Source: Terrimonas sp937888905 (GTDB lineage Bacteria; Bacteroidota; Bacteroidia; Chitinophagales; Chitinophagaceae). From it: a DNA stretch of 64,000 nt. Made by a program: the position numbers and the translations under genes. The stretch covers positions 62,001 to 126,000 of the forward strand of contig CALATA010000001.1 in assembly GCA_937888905.1 (NCBI GenBank), in the 5' to 3' direction. Each line of letters opens with the position of its first letter. Positions within the stretch are counted from its first letter, which is position 1. Under the pieces are notes generated by a model that worked only from the letters and a program-made list of their open reading frames with translations, made no database searches and was not told where the DNA came from. Shown here one piece after another: positions 1 to 7,960 of this stretch.

Positions 1-603
1 TCAGGAACGCTTGTTCAGCCAGATACCGATCCCTATATCTGCAATGAGTGTAAACCGGCCCTCGGTGCGACGAACGAAATTATAGTTAATGTCTTCCGTT
101 AAAACGGACGCAAACTGGTAGCCGGCGCCGAGGTTGATATCAAGACTGAAACGTTTGGCATAGTTACGTTGCATTCCCCAAATGGCGCCGATAGTTGTAA
201 CCGGGCGACGTTTGGATTCTTCGAGATGGTCGCTGTCGAGCCTTACTTTTGACAGATAAGTCTGAACGGTTGCGCCAAAATAGTTGCCGCTGTTGAGTCG
301 TGTAAACTTGTCTTTACCGGCTCTTTTTTCCAGGTTGTAATAATAGCGGTATTGAACCAGGGCTGCCGGGTCGAGGTAAAAGTCAAACTCGCTGCCGAGA
401 TTGCTCGAATAAAAATACTGTATGGTCGGACTGGCATATACTTGTCCGTAAAGGGTATGTTTTTTACCAATCGATTTTTCGTAGCTGATGCCGGGACTGA
501 GGATGGTTGCTTTAAGAACGTCAGTTGTTACCGGCGTGGAGTCCTGGGCATTGACAGATAAGGTGGCACCCGCGAAGGCGAGAGCGAGGATAAGCTTGTG
601 CAT
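1..603 (-). CDS. Predicted outer-membrane beta-barrel protein
   Basis: The product is 200 residues and I do not recognise a named family. It starts with a clear signal peptide (MHKLILALAFAGATLSVNAQ), and the rest has alternating hydrophobic and aromatic strands, ending in a strand-like IADIGIGIWLNKRS, as expected for a small outer-membrane barrel. Phrases such as YFGATVQTYLSK and LDINLGAGYQFAS look like barrel strands. The stop codon occupies the first three bases of the window, so the gene is complete although its downstream context is missing. It is followed upstream by about 200 bp of repeat-rich intergenic sequence, so it is probably transcribed alone. Localisation is inferred from composition only, and a soluble periplasmic protein cannot be excluded. 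Confidence 0.75.
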   Translation of the reverse strand: MHKLILALAFAGATLSVNAQDSTPVTTDVLKATILSPGISYEKSIGKKHTLYGQVYASPTIQYFYSSNLGSEFDFYLDPAALVQYRYYYNLEKRAGKDKFTRLNSGNYFGATVQTYLSKVRLDSDHLEESKRRPVTTIGAIWGMQRNYAKRFSLDINLGAGYQFASVLTEDINYNFVRRTEGRFTLIADIGIGIWLNKRS

Positions 604-665
604 GATTGTTGGTTTTGAGCGAAGATAAAAGGCCTGTTATCAGGGAAAAGTTAAAGTCGACGAAG

Positions 666-695
666 AATTCAAAAGTCAAAATTCAAAAGTCAAAA
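666..695. repeat. Intergenic tandem repeat of about 15 bp (family A)
   Basis: Two adjacent near-identical copies of AATTCAAAAGTCAAA lie at 666-680 and 681-695. The same motif recurs at 36225-36250. It sits in the 196-bp gap between two minus-strand genes and has no coding potential. Confidence 0.75.
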
Positions 696-724
696 CGAGG
701 GAGTCATTAAAGGCAGCTTCGGTT

Positions 725-760
725 TCACGCAAAGCCGCATAAGGAGCAGCGGCGCAAAGG
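725..760. repeat. Dispersed intergenic repeat (family B, CACGCAAAG type)
   Basis: The segment has the pattern TTCACGCAAAG, then ATAAGGAGC, then GCGCAAAGG. A closely similar segment with the same order of blocks lies at 36271-36305, also directly after a family A repeat. The purpose is unknown. Confidence 0.65.
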
Positions 761-781
761 CATTACCTCTAACGGCTGTTT

Positions 782-814
782 TCCTTCTGCCTTCTACCTT
801 CAACCTTCTATCTC
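782..814. repeat. Degenerate CTTCTACCTTC repeat running into a gene 3' end
   Basis: Four imperfect units of CCTTCTGCC / CTTCTACC / TTCAACC / TTCTATC follow one another. The repeat covers the stop codon of the pentapeptide-repeat gene and encodes its last residues (IEG on the minus strand), so the repeat appears to have supplied the present C-terminus. Confidence 0.5.
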
Positions 815-1375
815 CAGCTCATACTTATCCAGTAACAGCAATGCTCCCCCGGCGCTGAACCTCGCTTTCTTCATTTTATTGATCTCGGGATTGATGGAGA
901 ACAGCGTAGCAGTGCGGAAATCGGTTTTTTCCAATACCGTATTCTCAAAGCGGGCACCGGACAAAGTGGTTTGTAAAAAAATGGCAGCAGTGAGGTCCGT
1001 ACCCGTAAAATCAACTTCCTGCAATGTGCAGTTGCGCCAGGAAGTCTTTTTCATTTTTCTGTTACTGAACGAGGAGAAATTGAGTGTGCAATGCTCAAAG
1101 TCAACCTCGAATAAAAACTCGCTGCAGGTATCAAACAACAAGCCCACTAGCTTGCAATCTTTGAATTTTATGTTCTTGAATGCGGTTTGCAGCAGTTTGG
1201 CATTGCTCAGGTTGCAGTGGTCGAACCGGCAATCCGCGAAATGAATTTCCGACATATCGGTATTGTCGAACTGACAATGCACAAAGTGGCAATTGTCGTA
1301 CTCCGCCTTGGGGAGCGGCTTCTGACGGAAATCCTGTTTTTCGAACACCTGGTCTTCTACATAAGAACGATCCAT
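800..1375 (-). CDS. Pentapeptide-repeat protein
   Basis: The 191-residue product has no signal peptide and consists almost entirely of degenerate A(D/N)LXX-type five-residue repeats, for example CHFVHCQFDNTDMSEIHFAD, CNLSNAKLLQ and VDFTGTDLTAAIF. Such sequences fold into a right-handed quadrilateral beta-helix. The length and the Cys-rich repeat style (CHF, CRF, CKL, CTL) are those of the Qnr/McbG-like branch, whose studied members bind gyrase or topoisomerase IV. Whether this one does is not shown by the sequence, because most pentapeptide proteins have other or unknown roles. It lies between intergenic repeats and the DPP-IV gene on the same strand, 31 bp downstream of that gene. The extreme C-terminus is encoded by a low-complexity repeat. 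Confidence 0.9.
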   Translation of the reverse strand: MDRSYVEDQVFEKQDFRQKPLPKAEYDNCHFVHCQFDNTDMSEIHFADCRFDHCNLSNAKLLQTAFKNIKFKDCKLVGLLFDTCSEFLFEVDFEHCTLNFSSFSNRKMKKTSWRNCTLQEVDFTGTDLTAAIFLQTTLSGARFENTVLEKTDFRTATLFSINPEINKMKKARFSAGGALLLLDKYELEIEG

Positions 1376-1406
1376 AACACTTATTCTTTGGCGTAAATCT
1401 ACAGAC

Positions 1407-3464
1407 TTACTTCAAAAAATCAGGAATGGGCTTGTTTAACAGGTAACGGTAATAAAAACGGGCCGTTTCATTTTTGTTGTGCAGCCATTTGTCTCCCCGG
1501 AAACCATGACCCTGACCGGGATAAAGCGACAGTTCAAAGTGTTTTCCCAGGTTTTGCAAGGTATCGGCAACCTGCAGTACATGTCGCGGATGAACGTTGT
1601 CGTCGGCCGTACCGTGTACGATACGCAGGAAGCCTTTGTAGCGATGCGCATAATGTTCTACCGCAGTGATCTTGTATCCTTCGGGATTTTCCTCCGGCGA
1701 ATCCATGTAACGTTCGGTGTAATGGGTGTCGTAAAGCTTCCAGTTCGTATTGGGCCAGTGTGAAAGTCCGTAGTTGAATACATCGGCGCCATAGGTCAAT
1801 GCCATACAGGTCATGTAACCTCCAAAGCTATAACCCATGATGGCCAGTTTTGATGTATCGGCCCAGGGTTGTTGTTTAAGCCATCGCCCTGCTGCCATGA
1901 AATCTTCGATTTCCATGATGCCGGTCCGGCGATGAATTTCATCCATCCCTTTTTTCCCAAAATGGCCACTGCTGCGGTTGTCGGCCGTTACCTGTATCAT
2001 GCCTTCCTGCGCCCACCAGATATCGGCGAGCGGTGTATTCCATTCGTCATATACTTTGCCGGCATTGGGACCACCATAGACATACAACATCATCGGATAT
2101 TTTTTAGTGCTGTCAAACCCGATCGGGTAGGTGATCACAACAGGCAAATCATATTTACCATCCGTAGTTTTAACGCGGTTGAAAGTTTTCTTCGGCAACG
2201 CGTAGTTGTCGAAATCGGCACCTTTGGCATTGCCAAGTTCCCGTACGGTGTTTCCCTGGAAATCCAGCACTACCAACTGATCGGGTGTATGAATATTGGA
2301 ACGTTTTACAACGATGTATTTATTGGAAGGAGAAAAATACACATCCTGTAAATTGTAGTCACCTTTTGTTACGCGACGGAGATTTTTTCCATCAGATTTC
2401 ATCTCATAAATATCGGTGCGGGCCGAGTTTTCTTTACGGGCGGTAAACCACAACAGGTTCTTCTTCGGGTCTGTTTTGATGACAAATCCGCAACTGTATT
2501 CTCCACTGGTCAGTTGCCTGATCTCACGACCGTTCATTTCATGTAAATAAAAATGAGGCCATCCCGATCGATAGGAACGTAATATGAAATGTTTGCCGTC
2601 TTCCAGGAAGCGAACGTTGACGCCTTCGCCGATGGCCACCCATGTGGGGTGCTTTTCATCATATACTTCGCGTTTACTACCGCTCAGCGGGTTTACGGAG
2701 TATAGTTTTAAATTGTTCTGCGCGCGGTTAAGCCATCTTACCCACAACTGATTATCGGGGGCAAAAAACGGGATGCCGAAATACTGATCATGGTTCTCCT
2801 TGAAATCAGCCCAGGTTATTTTGGATGTGGCAACTTCCACAATGCCGATGCGAACGCGCGGATTGTGATCGCCGGGCTGGGGAAAACGTTGTTTTTGCCA
2901 GTTACCGGTTTTACCTGGTGATTGATAGAGCATGAAGACCGGAACATTTGATTCATCAAAACGCATGAACGCGAGATAACGCCCGTCCCTGCTCCACCAT
3001 ATACAGGCGGTCTTTTTACCCGTGATCTCTTCTTCATAAACCCATGAGGCAACGCCATTCAGCAATGAATCATTGCCATCCCGCGTAATGCGTTGTTCAG
3101 CGCCCGTCTGCTGATTGCGGATATACAGGTCATTTTTTCTTACAACCGCTGCCCGGTCGCCCGATGGCGACGGCACATAGTATTGTGCGTCTTTAGGAGC
3201 GCTGACAGAGGATTGGGTAGCCGGCTCATTGTATGCGCTGCGGTTGCCCGAAGCAACGTGCACGATAAACTGTTTGCCTTTTTCTTTGATCAGCATACTA
3301 TCATCGCCCAACCATTTTACAAAAGAGGGAACCTCTTTGTATATGGCATTCGGCTGACTTTTGAAAGTCTGCTCATACGAGAGTCGTTTTGATTGTCCGT
3401 ATGAAGACAAAATTCCGATAGCCATCAGTGTGAGCGCACACCGGCGGAGTTGTTTTCCTTTCAT
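1407..3464 (-). CDS. Dipeptidyl peptidase IV-type serine peptidase (S9B)
   Basis: The exported prolyl-dipeptidyl peptidase would release X-Pro or X-Ala dipeptides from peptide N-termini in the periplasm. The 685-residue product starts with signal peptide MKGKQLRRCALTLMAIGILS, continues with a DPP-IV beta-propeller (about residues 60-450, including the double-Glu-bearing VYEEEITG segment that anchors the substrate N-terminus in DPP-IV enzymes) and ends in an alpha/beta hydrolase domain. The catalytic triad is visible as GYSFGGY (Ser about 546), GTADDNVH (Asp about 621) and GQGHGF (His about 653). The open frame extends 30 codons further upstream, but the Met at 3464 begins the signal peptide and sits 38 bp from a good -7 promoter box, so that start was chosen. 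It probably is a single-gene transcription unit. Confidence 0.95.
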   Translation of the reverse strand: MKGKQLRRCALTLMAIGILSSYGQSKRLSYEQTFKSQPNAIYKEVPSFVKWLGDDSMLIKEKGKQFIVHVASGNRSAYNEPATQSSVSAPKDAQYYVPSPSGDRAAVVRKNDLYIRNQQTGAEQRITRDGNDSLLNGVASWVYEEEITGKKTACIWWSRDGRYLAFMRFDESNVPVFMLYQSPGKTGNWQKQRFPQPGDHNPRVRIGIVEVATSKITWADFKENHDQYFGIPFFAPDNQLWVRWLNRAQNNLKLYSVNPLSGSKREVYDEKHPTWVAIGEGVNVRFLEDGKHFILRSYRSGWPHFYLHEMNGREIRQLTSGEYSCGFVIKTDPKKNLLWFTARKENSARTDIYEMKSDGKNLRRVTKGDYNLQDVYFSPSNKYIVVKRSNIHTPDQLVVLDFQGNTVRELGNAKGADFDNYALPKKTFNRVKTTDGKYDLPVVITYPIGFDSTKKYPMMLYVYGGPNAGKVYDEWNTPLADIWWAQEGMIQVTADNRSSGHFGKKGMDEIHRRTGIMEIEDFMAAGRWLKQQPWADTSKLAIMGYSFGGYMTCMALTYGADVFNYGLSHWPNTNWKLYDTHYTERYMDSPEENPEGYKITAVEHYAHRYKGFLRIVHGTADDNVHPRHVLQVADTLQNLGKHFELSLYPGQGHGFRGDKWLHNKNETARFYYRYLLNKPIPDFLK

Positions 3465-3502
3465 AAATAAAAGCGAAGTGATGTTTGTCTGAAGATCAGG
3501 AT

Positions 3503-3510
3503 CAAAGATA
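3503..3510 (-). promoter_or_regulatory. Putative -7 promoter element for the DPP-IV gene
   Basis: The minus strand reads TATCTTTG, an exact match to the Bacteroidota -7 consensus TAnnTTTG, 38 bp before the chosen start at 3464. A TTTG that could be a -33 element lies about 25 bp further upstream, which is wider than usual. Confidence 0.5.
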
Positions 3511-3565
3511 GACTGCAAAGCGAAGCAGTGGTTTACAAAAGGCTTAACGACCATTTATTCCGTCA

Positions 3566-3581
3566 TATTGCCCGGGCAATA
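3566..3581. other. 16-bp perfect palindrome
   Basis: TATTGCCCGGGCAATA is a perfect 16-bp dyad between the stop of the ECF42 gene and the DPP-IV promoter. With no loop it is more likely a protein-binding site than a terminator. No regulator is suggested by context. Confidence 0.4.
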
Positions 3582-3603
3582 AAATTGACAGAGCTGCGTA
3601 CTG

Positions 3604-4857
3604 TCAGCCGCATGCTTTTATTTTCTTTTCGAGGAAGCACTGATCGACGGGGGACTGGGCCAGCGATTTAGCCAGCAGATAAGCGTTTGCAGCGTCGGCG
3701 TATAAACCCGCGCGCTGAAGGAGGTGGCCTCTGGCGGCTTCCAGGAGGAAGCCGGGAATTTGATGGAGAGATGCTGTGCCGTTCAATTCGTGCAGACAAT
3801 CCAGCGGATCCGAATAATAACTTCCGGCAATGATGCGGTTAAGGGTAAGTGAAGCATCTTCCGGATGCAATTGTTCCAATTGACGGTAAAGCATTACGAT
3901 GGATGGCCAATCGGTATCTCCGAACATCTTTGCGCAGCAATGAATGGAGGAAATGAGCGCTTCGAAGTGATAGCGGCTGATTTGCTTGCCCTGCGTGGCT
4001 TTGCGCAAATAGAAGAAGCCTTCGGTGATCATACGCTGATCCCATAAGTCGCGGTTTTGTTCTTCGAGTGATAACCATTCTCCCGCATCTGTAAGTCTTG
4101 CGGGAAACCTGGACAATGTTAGAAACTGTAATGCCAGCAAGGCGGCAGTTTGTTCACGGTTGATGGTCACGGTGTCAAATACAATGCGCGTCAACCGTAT
4201 CGCCTCGTAACAAAGATCCGGATCGATGCCTTTTGCTTTTCTCGTAGTCTTGTAACCTTCGTTGAAGAGTAAATAAAGAATGGTGAGGACAAGCGGTAAA
4301 CGGTCGCCGTCGATTGGGGAGGCCTGTGTGAGTTGTTGCAGTGGTTGTTGCCGGAGCAAAGCCTTGCTGCGTGTCAGGCTTTTTTTTACCGTCTCCTGTT
4401 GCATGCGCAATGCGTTAGCTATTTCGGGTAGCCCGAATCCGCAGAGAATATGCAGGGTGAGGATAATCTGATTTTTCTCCGATATCACGGGCTGGCAGCA
4501 GGCGAGTAACAAACGAAGCTGGCTGTCGAGTATATGCTGCTCGTCGATAACGAAGTCAGGTTGTGTTGTGGTTTCCTGCGTAGTGATCGTTTCTTCCAGG
4601 TTCATCCGCGCATTTCTTTTCAATGCATTGATGAGTTTATTACGGCTCACGGTCATCAGCCAGGCTGCGGGATTATCGGGTACGTTACCGTAGCGCCAAC
4701 GGGTGAGTGCCGCTTCGAATGTATCCTGAATACAATCGAGAATCGTATCGAGTTGTTCCAGGCCGAAGCGGCGGCTAAGCACAGCCGCCATCTTTCCCGC
4801 ATTTTCCCGGAAAAGATGGGCGGTCAGCTTTTCCAGTTGGTTATCCTTCTGCTGCAT
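3604..4857 (-). CDS. ECF42-type RNA polymerase sigma factor with TPR-like C-terminal extension
   Basis: A 417-residue sigma factor of the extracytoplasmic-function type. Region 2 (about residues 10-85, with QDTFEAALTRW and NPAAWLMTVSRNKLINALKR) and region 4 (about 120-180, with LPEIANALRMQQETVKKSLTR as helix-turn-helix) are followed by a long C-terminal domain of roughly 230 residues with helical TPR-like units (LLEAARGHLLQRAGLYADAANAYLLA). That extension, and the YCII/DGPF gene immediately upstream and overlapping by 17 bp, are the hallmarks of group ECF42. In this group no anti-sigma factor is linked, and the C-terminal domain is thought to control activity. The target regulon cannot be read from the window. 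A weak hairpin (TGACAG/CTGTCA, about 3586-3606) followed by ATTTTAT may terminate the operon. Confidence 0.95.
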   Translation of the reverse strand: MQQKDNQLEKLTAHLFRENAGKMAAVLSRRFGLEQLDTILDCIQDTFEAALTRWRYGNVPDNPAAWLMTVSRNKLINALKRNARMNLEETITTQETTTQPDFVIDEQHILDSQLRLLLACCQPVISEKNQIILTLHILCGFGLPEIANALRMQQETVKKSLTRSKALLRQQPLQQLTQASPIDGDRLPLVLTILYLLFNEGYKTTRKAKGIDPDLCYEAIRLTRIVFDTVTINREQTAALLALQFLTLSRFPARLTDAGEWLSLEEQNRDLWDQRMITEGFFYLRKATQGKQISRYHFEALISSIHCCAKMFGDTDWPSIVMLYRQLEQLHPEDASLTLNRIIAGSYYSDPLDCLHELNGTASLHQIPGFLLEAARGHLLQRAGLYADAANAYLLAKSLAQSPVDQCFLEKKIKACG

Positions 4858-5194
4858 GTGTTTCGATCACTTCACGGATTTCCACCATGCCTCCATTGTT
4901 CAACGCGGGACAGCCGGATGCAATGGTTGTCGCTTCTTCGAGCGAAGAGGCGAGCAGAAAATAAAACCCGCTTATGCATTCTTTACTTTCCACGTAAGGG
5001 CCATCGGTAACCAGGCGGTTCGTGCCCCTGATGTGGCGGCCTTCGGTATCCAGCGGATTGCCAGCCTTGAAGTGTCCCTTTTGCACGAGTTCTTCCATCC
5101 ATTGAAGATGCGCCTGCATATCAGCCTGCATTTCCTCCGGCGTCATTTGTGTCAGATCTGTGCTTTCACGTAGTAACAGCAGAAATTCTTTCAT
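4841..5194 (-). CDS. YCII-related (DGPF) domain protein
   Basis: A 117-residue ferredoxin-like-fold protein of the YCII/DGPF family. The signature is clear: MKEFLLLLR at the N-terminus, then a TDGPYVESKECISGFY segment (DGPF motif as DGPY) and a C-terminal GGMVEIREV strand. The biochemical activity of the family is unknown, but these proteins are the constant genetic partner of ECF42 sigma factors, and the two genes overlap here. An in-frame extension of 41 codons exists upstream, but homologues begin at MKEF and that Met at 5194 was chosen. It is the first gene of a two-gene operon. Confidence 0.92.
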   Translation of the reverse strand: MKEFLLLLRESTDLTQMTPEEMQADMQAHLQWMEELVQKGHFKAGNPLDTEGRHIRGTNRLVTDGPYVESKECISGFYFLLASSLEEATTIASGCPALNNGGMVEIREVIETHAAEG

Positions 5195-5323
5195 GAGTTT
5201 ATTTTTATAACGAAGTGACAACTTAATAAAGCATAAGGGGACAAAAAAAGATATTTTTTTTAAATCATTTTGAAGGGGGGATCGCCATGTGCAAAAAAGA
5301 ACAACCTGATGCGGCAATAAGAT

Positions 5324-5331
5324 TATTTTTG
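5324..5331 (+). promoter_or_regulatory. Putative -7 promoter element
   Basis: TATTTTTG matches TAnnTTTG and ends 23 bp before the ATG of the T9SS propeller gene at 5355. A -33 TTTG at normal spacing is not visible. Confidence 0.45.
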
Positions 5332-5354
5332 TGGTTACCCTCTAAACCAATTAC

Positions 5355-6851
5355 ATGAAAAAACTTTTACCTGCTCTTTTATTCCTTCCCTTTTTCTCGT
5401 TGCAACTCCGGGCTCAGGTCTGGTCAACTTTTACGCCGCAACCAGGCGTCAATACGCTTTTTGATGTTTACGCACCCGATGCCAATACGGCTTATGCAGC
5501 CGGTAACAACGGTTTTGTGCAAGTCTGGAATGGCAGTACCTGGACGCAGATGACCACTGCGGTGTCTGCGCAGCGGTTTGCCGTATGGGCCGCAAATGGT
5601 TCTAACATCTGGGCCGGTGGAGCAAGTACAGGCAACCAGCTTACTTATTACAATGGCACCTCCTGGTCCAACGTCACTGCTGCTACCGGCTGGGCCGGCG
5701 GTTCAATCCGCGGCATCTGGGGCACAGCGGCCAACAACGTGTGGTTTTCCGGATCCGCTGCCAGTTCGCCTACACGTGCACAACTCGTACATTACAATGG
5801 AGTTGCTTATACATCACGCACGGCAGGCCTGCCCGCAGACTTTGCGGGATTAAAAATCTGGGGAACCGATGCCAACAACGTTTGGGTGGTAGGCACCTCG
5901 GGGCTGAATGGTGTGATTGCAAAATGGAATGTGGGCGCTTCTTCCTGGGACCAACAGGTAACATCGGGTTATACAGGCATGAGAGGTATCTGGGGTTCTG
6001 CTTCCAACAATGTTTGGGTAGTTGGCGGCAGCGGCAGCGCCGGTAACACGGGCTTTATACTTCACTGGAATGGCGTAAGCTGGACCGACCGTACTCCTGC
6101 CGGTGGTGTTGTTACACTCAACCAGATATCCGGCAGCAATGCTAACAATATGTGGGCCGTAGGTAATGCCGGTACGATATTAAAATGGGACGGTACAAGC
6201 TGGAGTTCCCAGCCATCCGGTACCACACAAGCCCTCAATGGTGTTGCCGTTGGTAAAACCGGCACCGCCAACCGCTTGTGGGCGGTAGCTTTCGGAGACG
6301 GTACTACCAGTCCGATGTTCACGGCTACTATTTCCATTACACTTCCTGTTAACTGGCTGTCGTTTACGTATAAATGGCAGGGTTCCGATATCGAACTGAA
6401 CTGGGCCACCGCTTCAGAAACCAACAACGACTATTTTGTTGTCGAACATCAGTTGCAAAATGGTGATTGGGAGGCGTTAGGAAGAAAAGAGGCCAGCGGT
6501 AATGAATTAGTACAACAGCAATACCAGTTTATTCATCGCGCGCCGGGCAATGGCCGTCATCAATACCGCATCAAACAGGTGGATAACGATGGACGTTTTA
6601 CCTACAGCAATGTTATTTCAGTAAGTGCCGGCGCCGGATCTGCCCTGATCCTGAATAATCCGGTACGTAATAAAAATCTTTCCCTTCGCCTCTATAATAC
6701 ACAACAGATCAAGGTCAGCGATGTGTCTGGCCGCGTGTGGTTCGATCAACGGAAAAATGCAGGATTGATTTCGATACCTTTATCATCCTGTCCTGCGGGG
6801 ATTTATTTCCTGTCAACAGAAAATGGTGTGCAGCGGTTTATTCTTGAATAA
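5355..6851 (+). CDS. Secreted beta-propeller-like protein with T9SS sorting domain
   Basis: The 498-residue product has a signal peptide (MKKLLPALLFLPFFSLQLRA), then about seven repeats of 40-50 residues built around IWG-(S/T)-A-x-NNVWVVG (for example IWGTDANNVWVVG, IWGSASNNVWVVG, ISGSNANNMWAVG), which suggests a seven-bladed propeller up to about residue 320. A linker module (LPVNWLSFTYKWQGSDIELN) of about 100 residues follows, and the last 75 residues (ILNNPVRNKNLSLRL to VQRFILE) have the pattern of a T9SS type A sorting domain, so the protein should be exported to the cell surface or medium. No ligand or enzyme motif is visible. A clean rho-independent terminator follows 12 bp after the stop. 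Confidence 0.85.
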   Translation: MKKLLPALLFLPFFSLQLRAQVWSTFTPQPGVNTLFDVYAPDANTAYAAGNNGFVQVWNGSTWTQMTTAVSAQRFAVWAANGSNIWAGGASTGNQLTYYNGTSWSNVTAATGWAGGSIRGIWGTAANNVWFSGSAASSPTRAQLVHYNGVAYTSRTAGLPADFAGLKIWGTDANNVWVVGTSGLNGVIAKWNVGASSWDQQVTSGYTGMRGIWGSASNNVWVVGGSGSAGNTGFILHWNGVSWTDRTPAGGVVTLNQISGSNANNMWAVGNAGTILKWDGTSWSSQPSGTTQALNGVAVGKTGTANRLWAVAFGDGTTSPMFTATISITLPVNWLSFTYKWQGSDIELNWATASETNNDYFVVEHQLQNGDWEALGRKEASGNELVQQQYQFIHRAPGNGRHQYRIKQVDNDGRFTYSNVISVSAGAGSALILNNPVRNKNLSLRLYNTQQIKVSDVSGRVWFDQRKNAGLISIPLSSCPAGIYFLSTENGVQRFILE

Positions 6852-6863
6852 TAAAATTAAATG

Positions 6864-6887
6864 CAGGGCAGCAGTGCCCTGTTTTTT
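6864..6887 (+). terminator. Rho-independent terminator
   Basis: CAGGGCA (6864-6870), loop GCAG, TGCCCTG (6875-6881), then TTTTTT. It ends the T9SS propeller transcript. The last T lies only 3 bp before the ATG of the following acetyltransferase gene. Confidence 0.85.
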
Positions 6888-6890
6888 ACT

Positions 6891-7346
6891 ATGAATCTCA
6901 TCAAGCTTGCCCGGCATGACCGGCCGCGATTATCCGGCCTGATAAAGCTATATGAACGGGTTTTTGAAATGGAGCCTTTTGCTGTTCCGCCGGCAGAATA
7001 CCTCGATACTTTATTGACAAACCCGGGCATAATTTTTATTGTTGCGGAAGAAGAGGAGAAGATTGTGGGCGGATTGACCGCCCATGTTCTGCACTCGGTC
7101 TATTTTACTTCAGCGGAAGTGTATGTATACGACCTGGCTGTATCCGAAGAGCAGCAACGAAAGGGTATTGGTACGCAGTTAATGAAGGCCCTGCAGGAGT
7201 ACTGCCGTCAACAGGGCTACCGGGAAGTCTTCGTACAGGCAGACCGTCCTGATCAGCATGCGCTGAATTTTTATCAGAAAACAGGCGGCTTACCCGAGGA
7301 CGTTATTCATTTTACTTATCCGCTAAACTCAACGTCGACGACATAA
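6891..7346 (+). CDS. GNAT acetyltransferase, AAC(3)-I-like
   Basis: A 151-residue GNAT-fold N-acetyltransferase. The central block EVYVYDLAVSEEQQRKGIG contains the acetyl-CoA-binding motif A (QxxRKGIG) and closely resembles the same region of aminoglycoside 3-N-acetyltransferases type I, as do YLDTLLTNP near the N-terminus and YREVFVQAD and VIHFTYPL near the C-terminus. AAC(3)-I enzymes acetylate the 3-amino group of gentamicin-type aminoglycosides; whether this chromosomal relative does so is not established here. An in-frame ATG at 6861 lies upstream of and inside the terminator hairpin, so the Met at 6891 (MNLIKLARHD) was chosen. The DinB gene follows 9 bp downstream and is probably cotranscribed. 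Confidence 0.88.
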   Translation: MNLIKLARHDRPRLSGLIKLYERVFEMEPFAVPPAEYLDTLLTNPGIIFIVAEEEEKIVGGLTAHVLHSVYFTSAEVYVYDLAVSEEQQRKGIGTQLMKALQEYCRQQGYREVFVQADRPDQHALNFYQKTGGLPEDVIHFTYPLNSTSTT

Positions 7347-7355
7347 ACGAGCTGT

Positions 7356-7859
7356 ATGGAAATAACATCTGTTGCGTCTTTTCTGCCTTATTACGAGAAA
7401 ATACGGTTACGTACACGTAAATTAGTATCAATTATACCTGCCGACAGGCTCGAATGGGCCTATGCATCCGGAAAATTCACATTAGGCGACCAGGTCCGTC
7501 ACATCGCCGCGATCTCAAGATATTTATTTGCTGAAGTAGCAGCAGGGCGTTCCAATGCCTATAAGGGTTGCGGGCCCGAACTGGCCGGTGATCTGCCGGC
7601 ACTGCTGCAATACTTTGATGAAATGCACCGGCAGACAAAAGAAGTGATCGCGGGAATTGAAGGGGAAGCACTGACAAAAATGTGCGTGGGGCCTGGTGGG
7701 CATGCCTTGCCGTCCTGGAAATGGCTCCGCCTGATGACAGAACACGAAGTGCATCACCGCGGACAACTGTACGTGTATTTAGGATTGTTGGGTATACAAA
7801 CACCCGCAGTATTGGGAATGACGGCAGAGCAGGTGCAACAGGATGGAACACAGAACTAG
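7356..7859 (+). CDS. DinB-family protein
   Basis: A 167-residue four-helix-bundle protein of the DinB/YfiT superfamily. The first metal-ligand histidine is in GDQVRHIAAISRY (about residue 49) and the paired histidines are in TEHEVHHRGQLYVYLGLLG (about 130-134), the typical three-His site for a divalent metal. Members include thiol-dependent S-transferases and many proteins of unknown role, and substrate cannot be read from the sequence. It begins 9 bp after the AAC(3)-I-like gene, so the two probably share a transcript. A link to detoxification is suggested only by that neighbour. Confidence 0.88.
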   Translation: MEITSVASFLPYYEKIRLRTRKLVSIIPADRLEWAYASGKFTLGDQVRHIAAISRYLFAEVAAGRSNAYKGCGPELAGDLPALLQYFDEMHRQTKEVIAGIEGEALTKMCVGPGGHALPSWKWLRLMTEHEVHHRGQLYVYLGLLGIQTPAVLGMTAEQVQQDGTQN

Positions 7860-7960
7860 ACGAATTACTTTCCGGCAGGCTTAGTTTTTAATGAATGGCT
7901 TAATTGACAAACAATCGCGTAACATCCGTTTTTGCCGGAGCAATCCGATGGCACAGCCGT

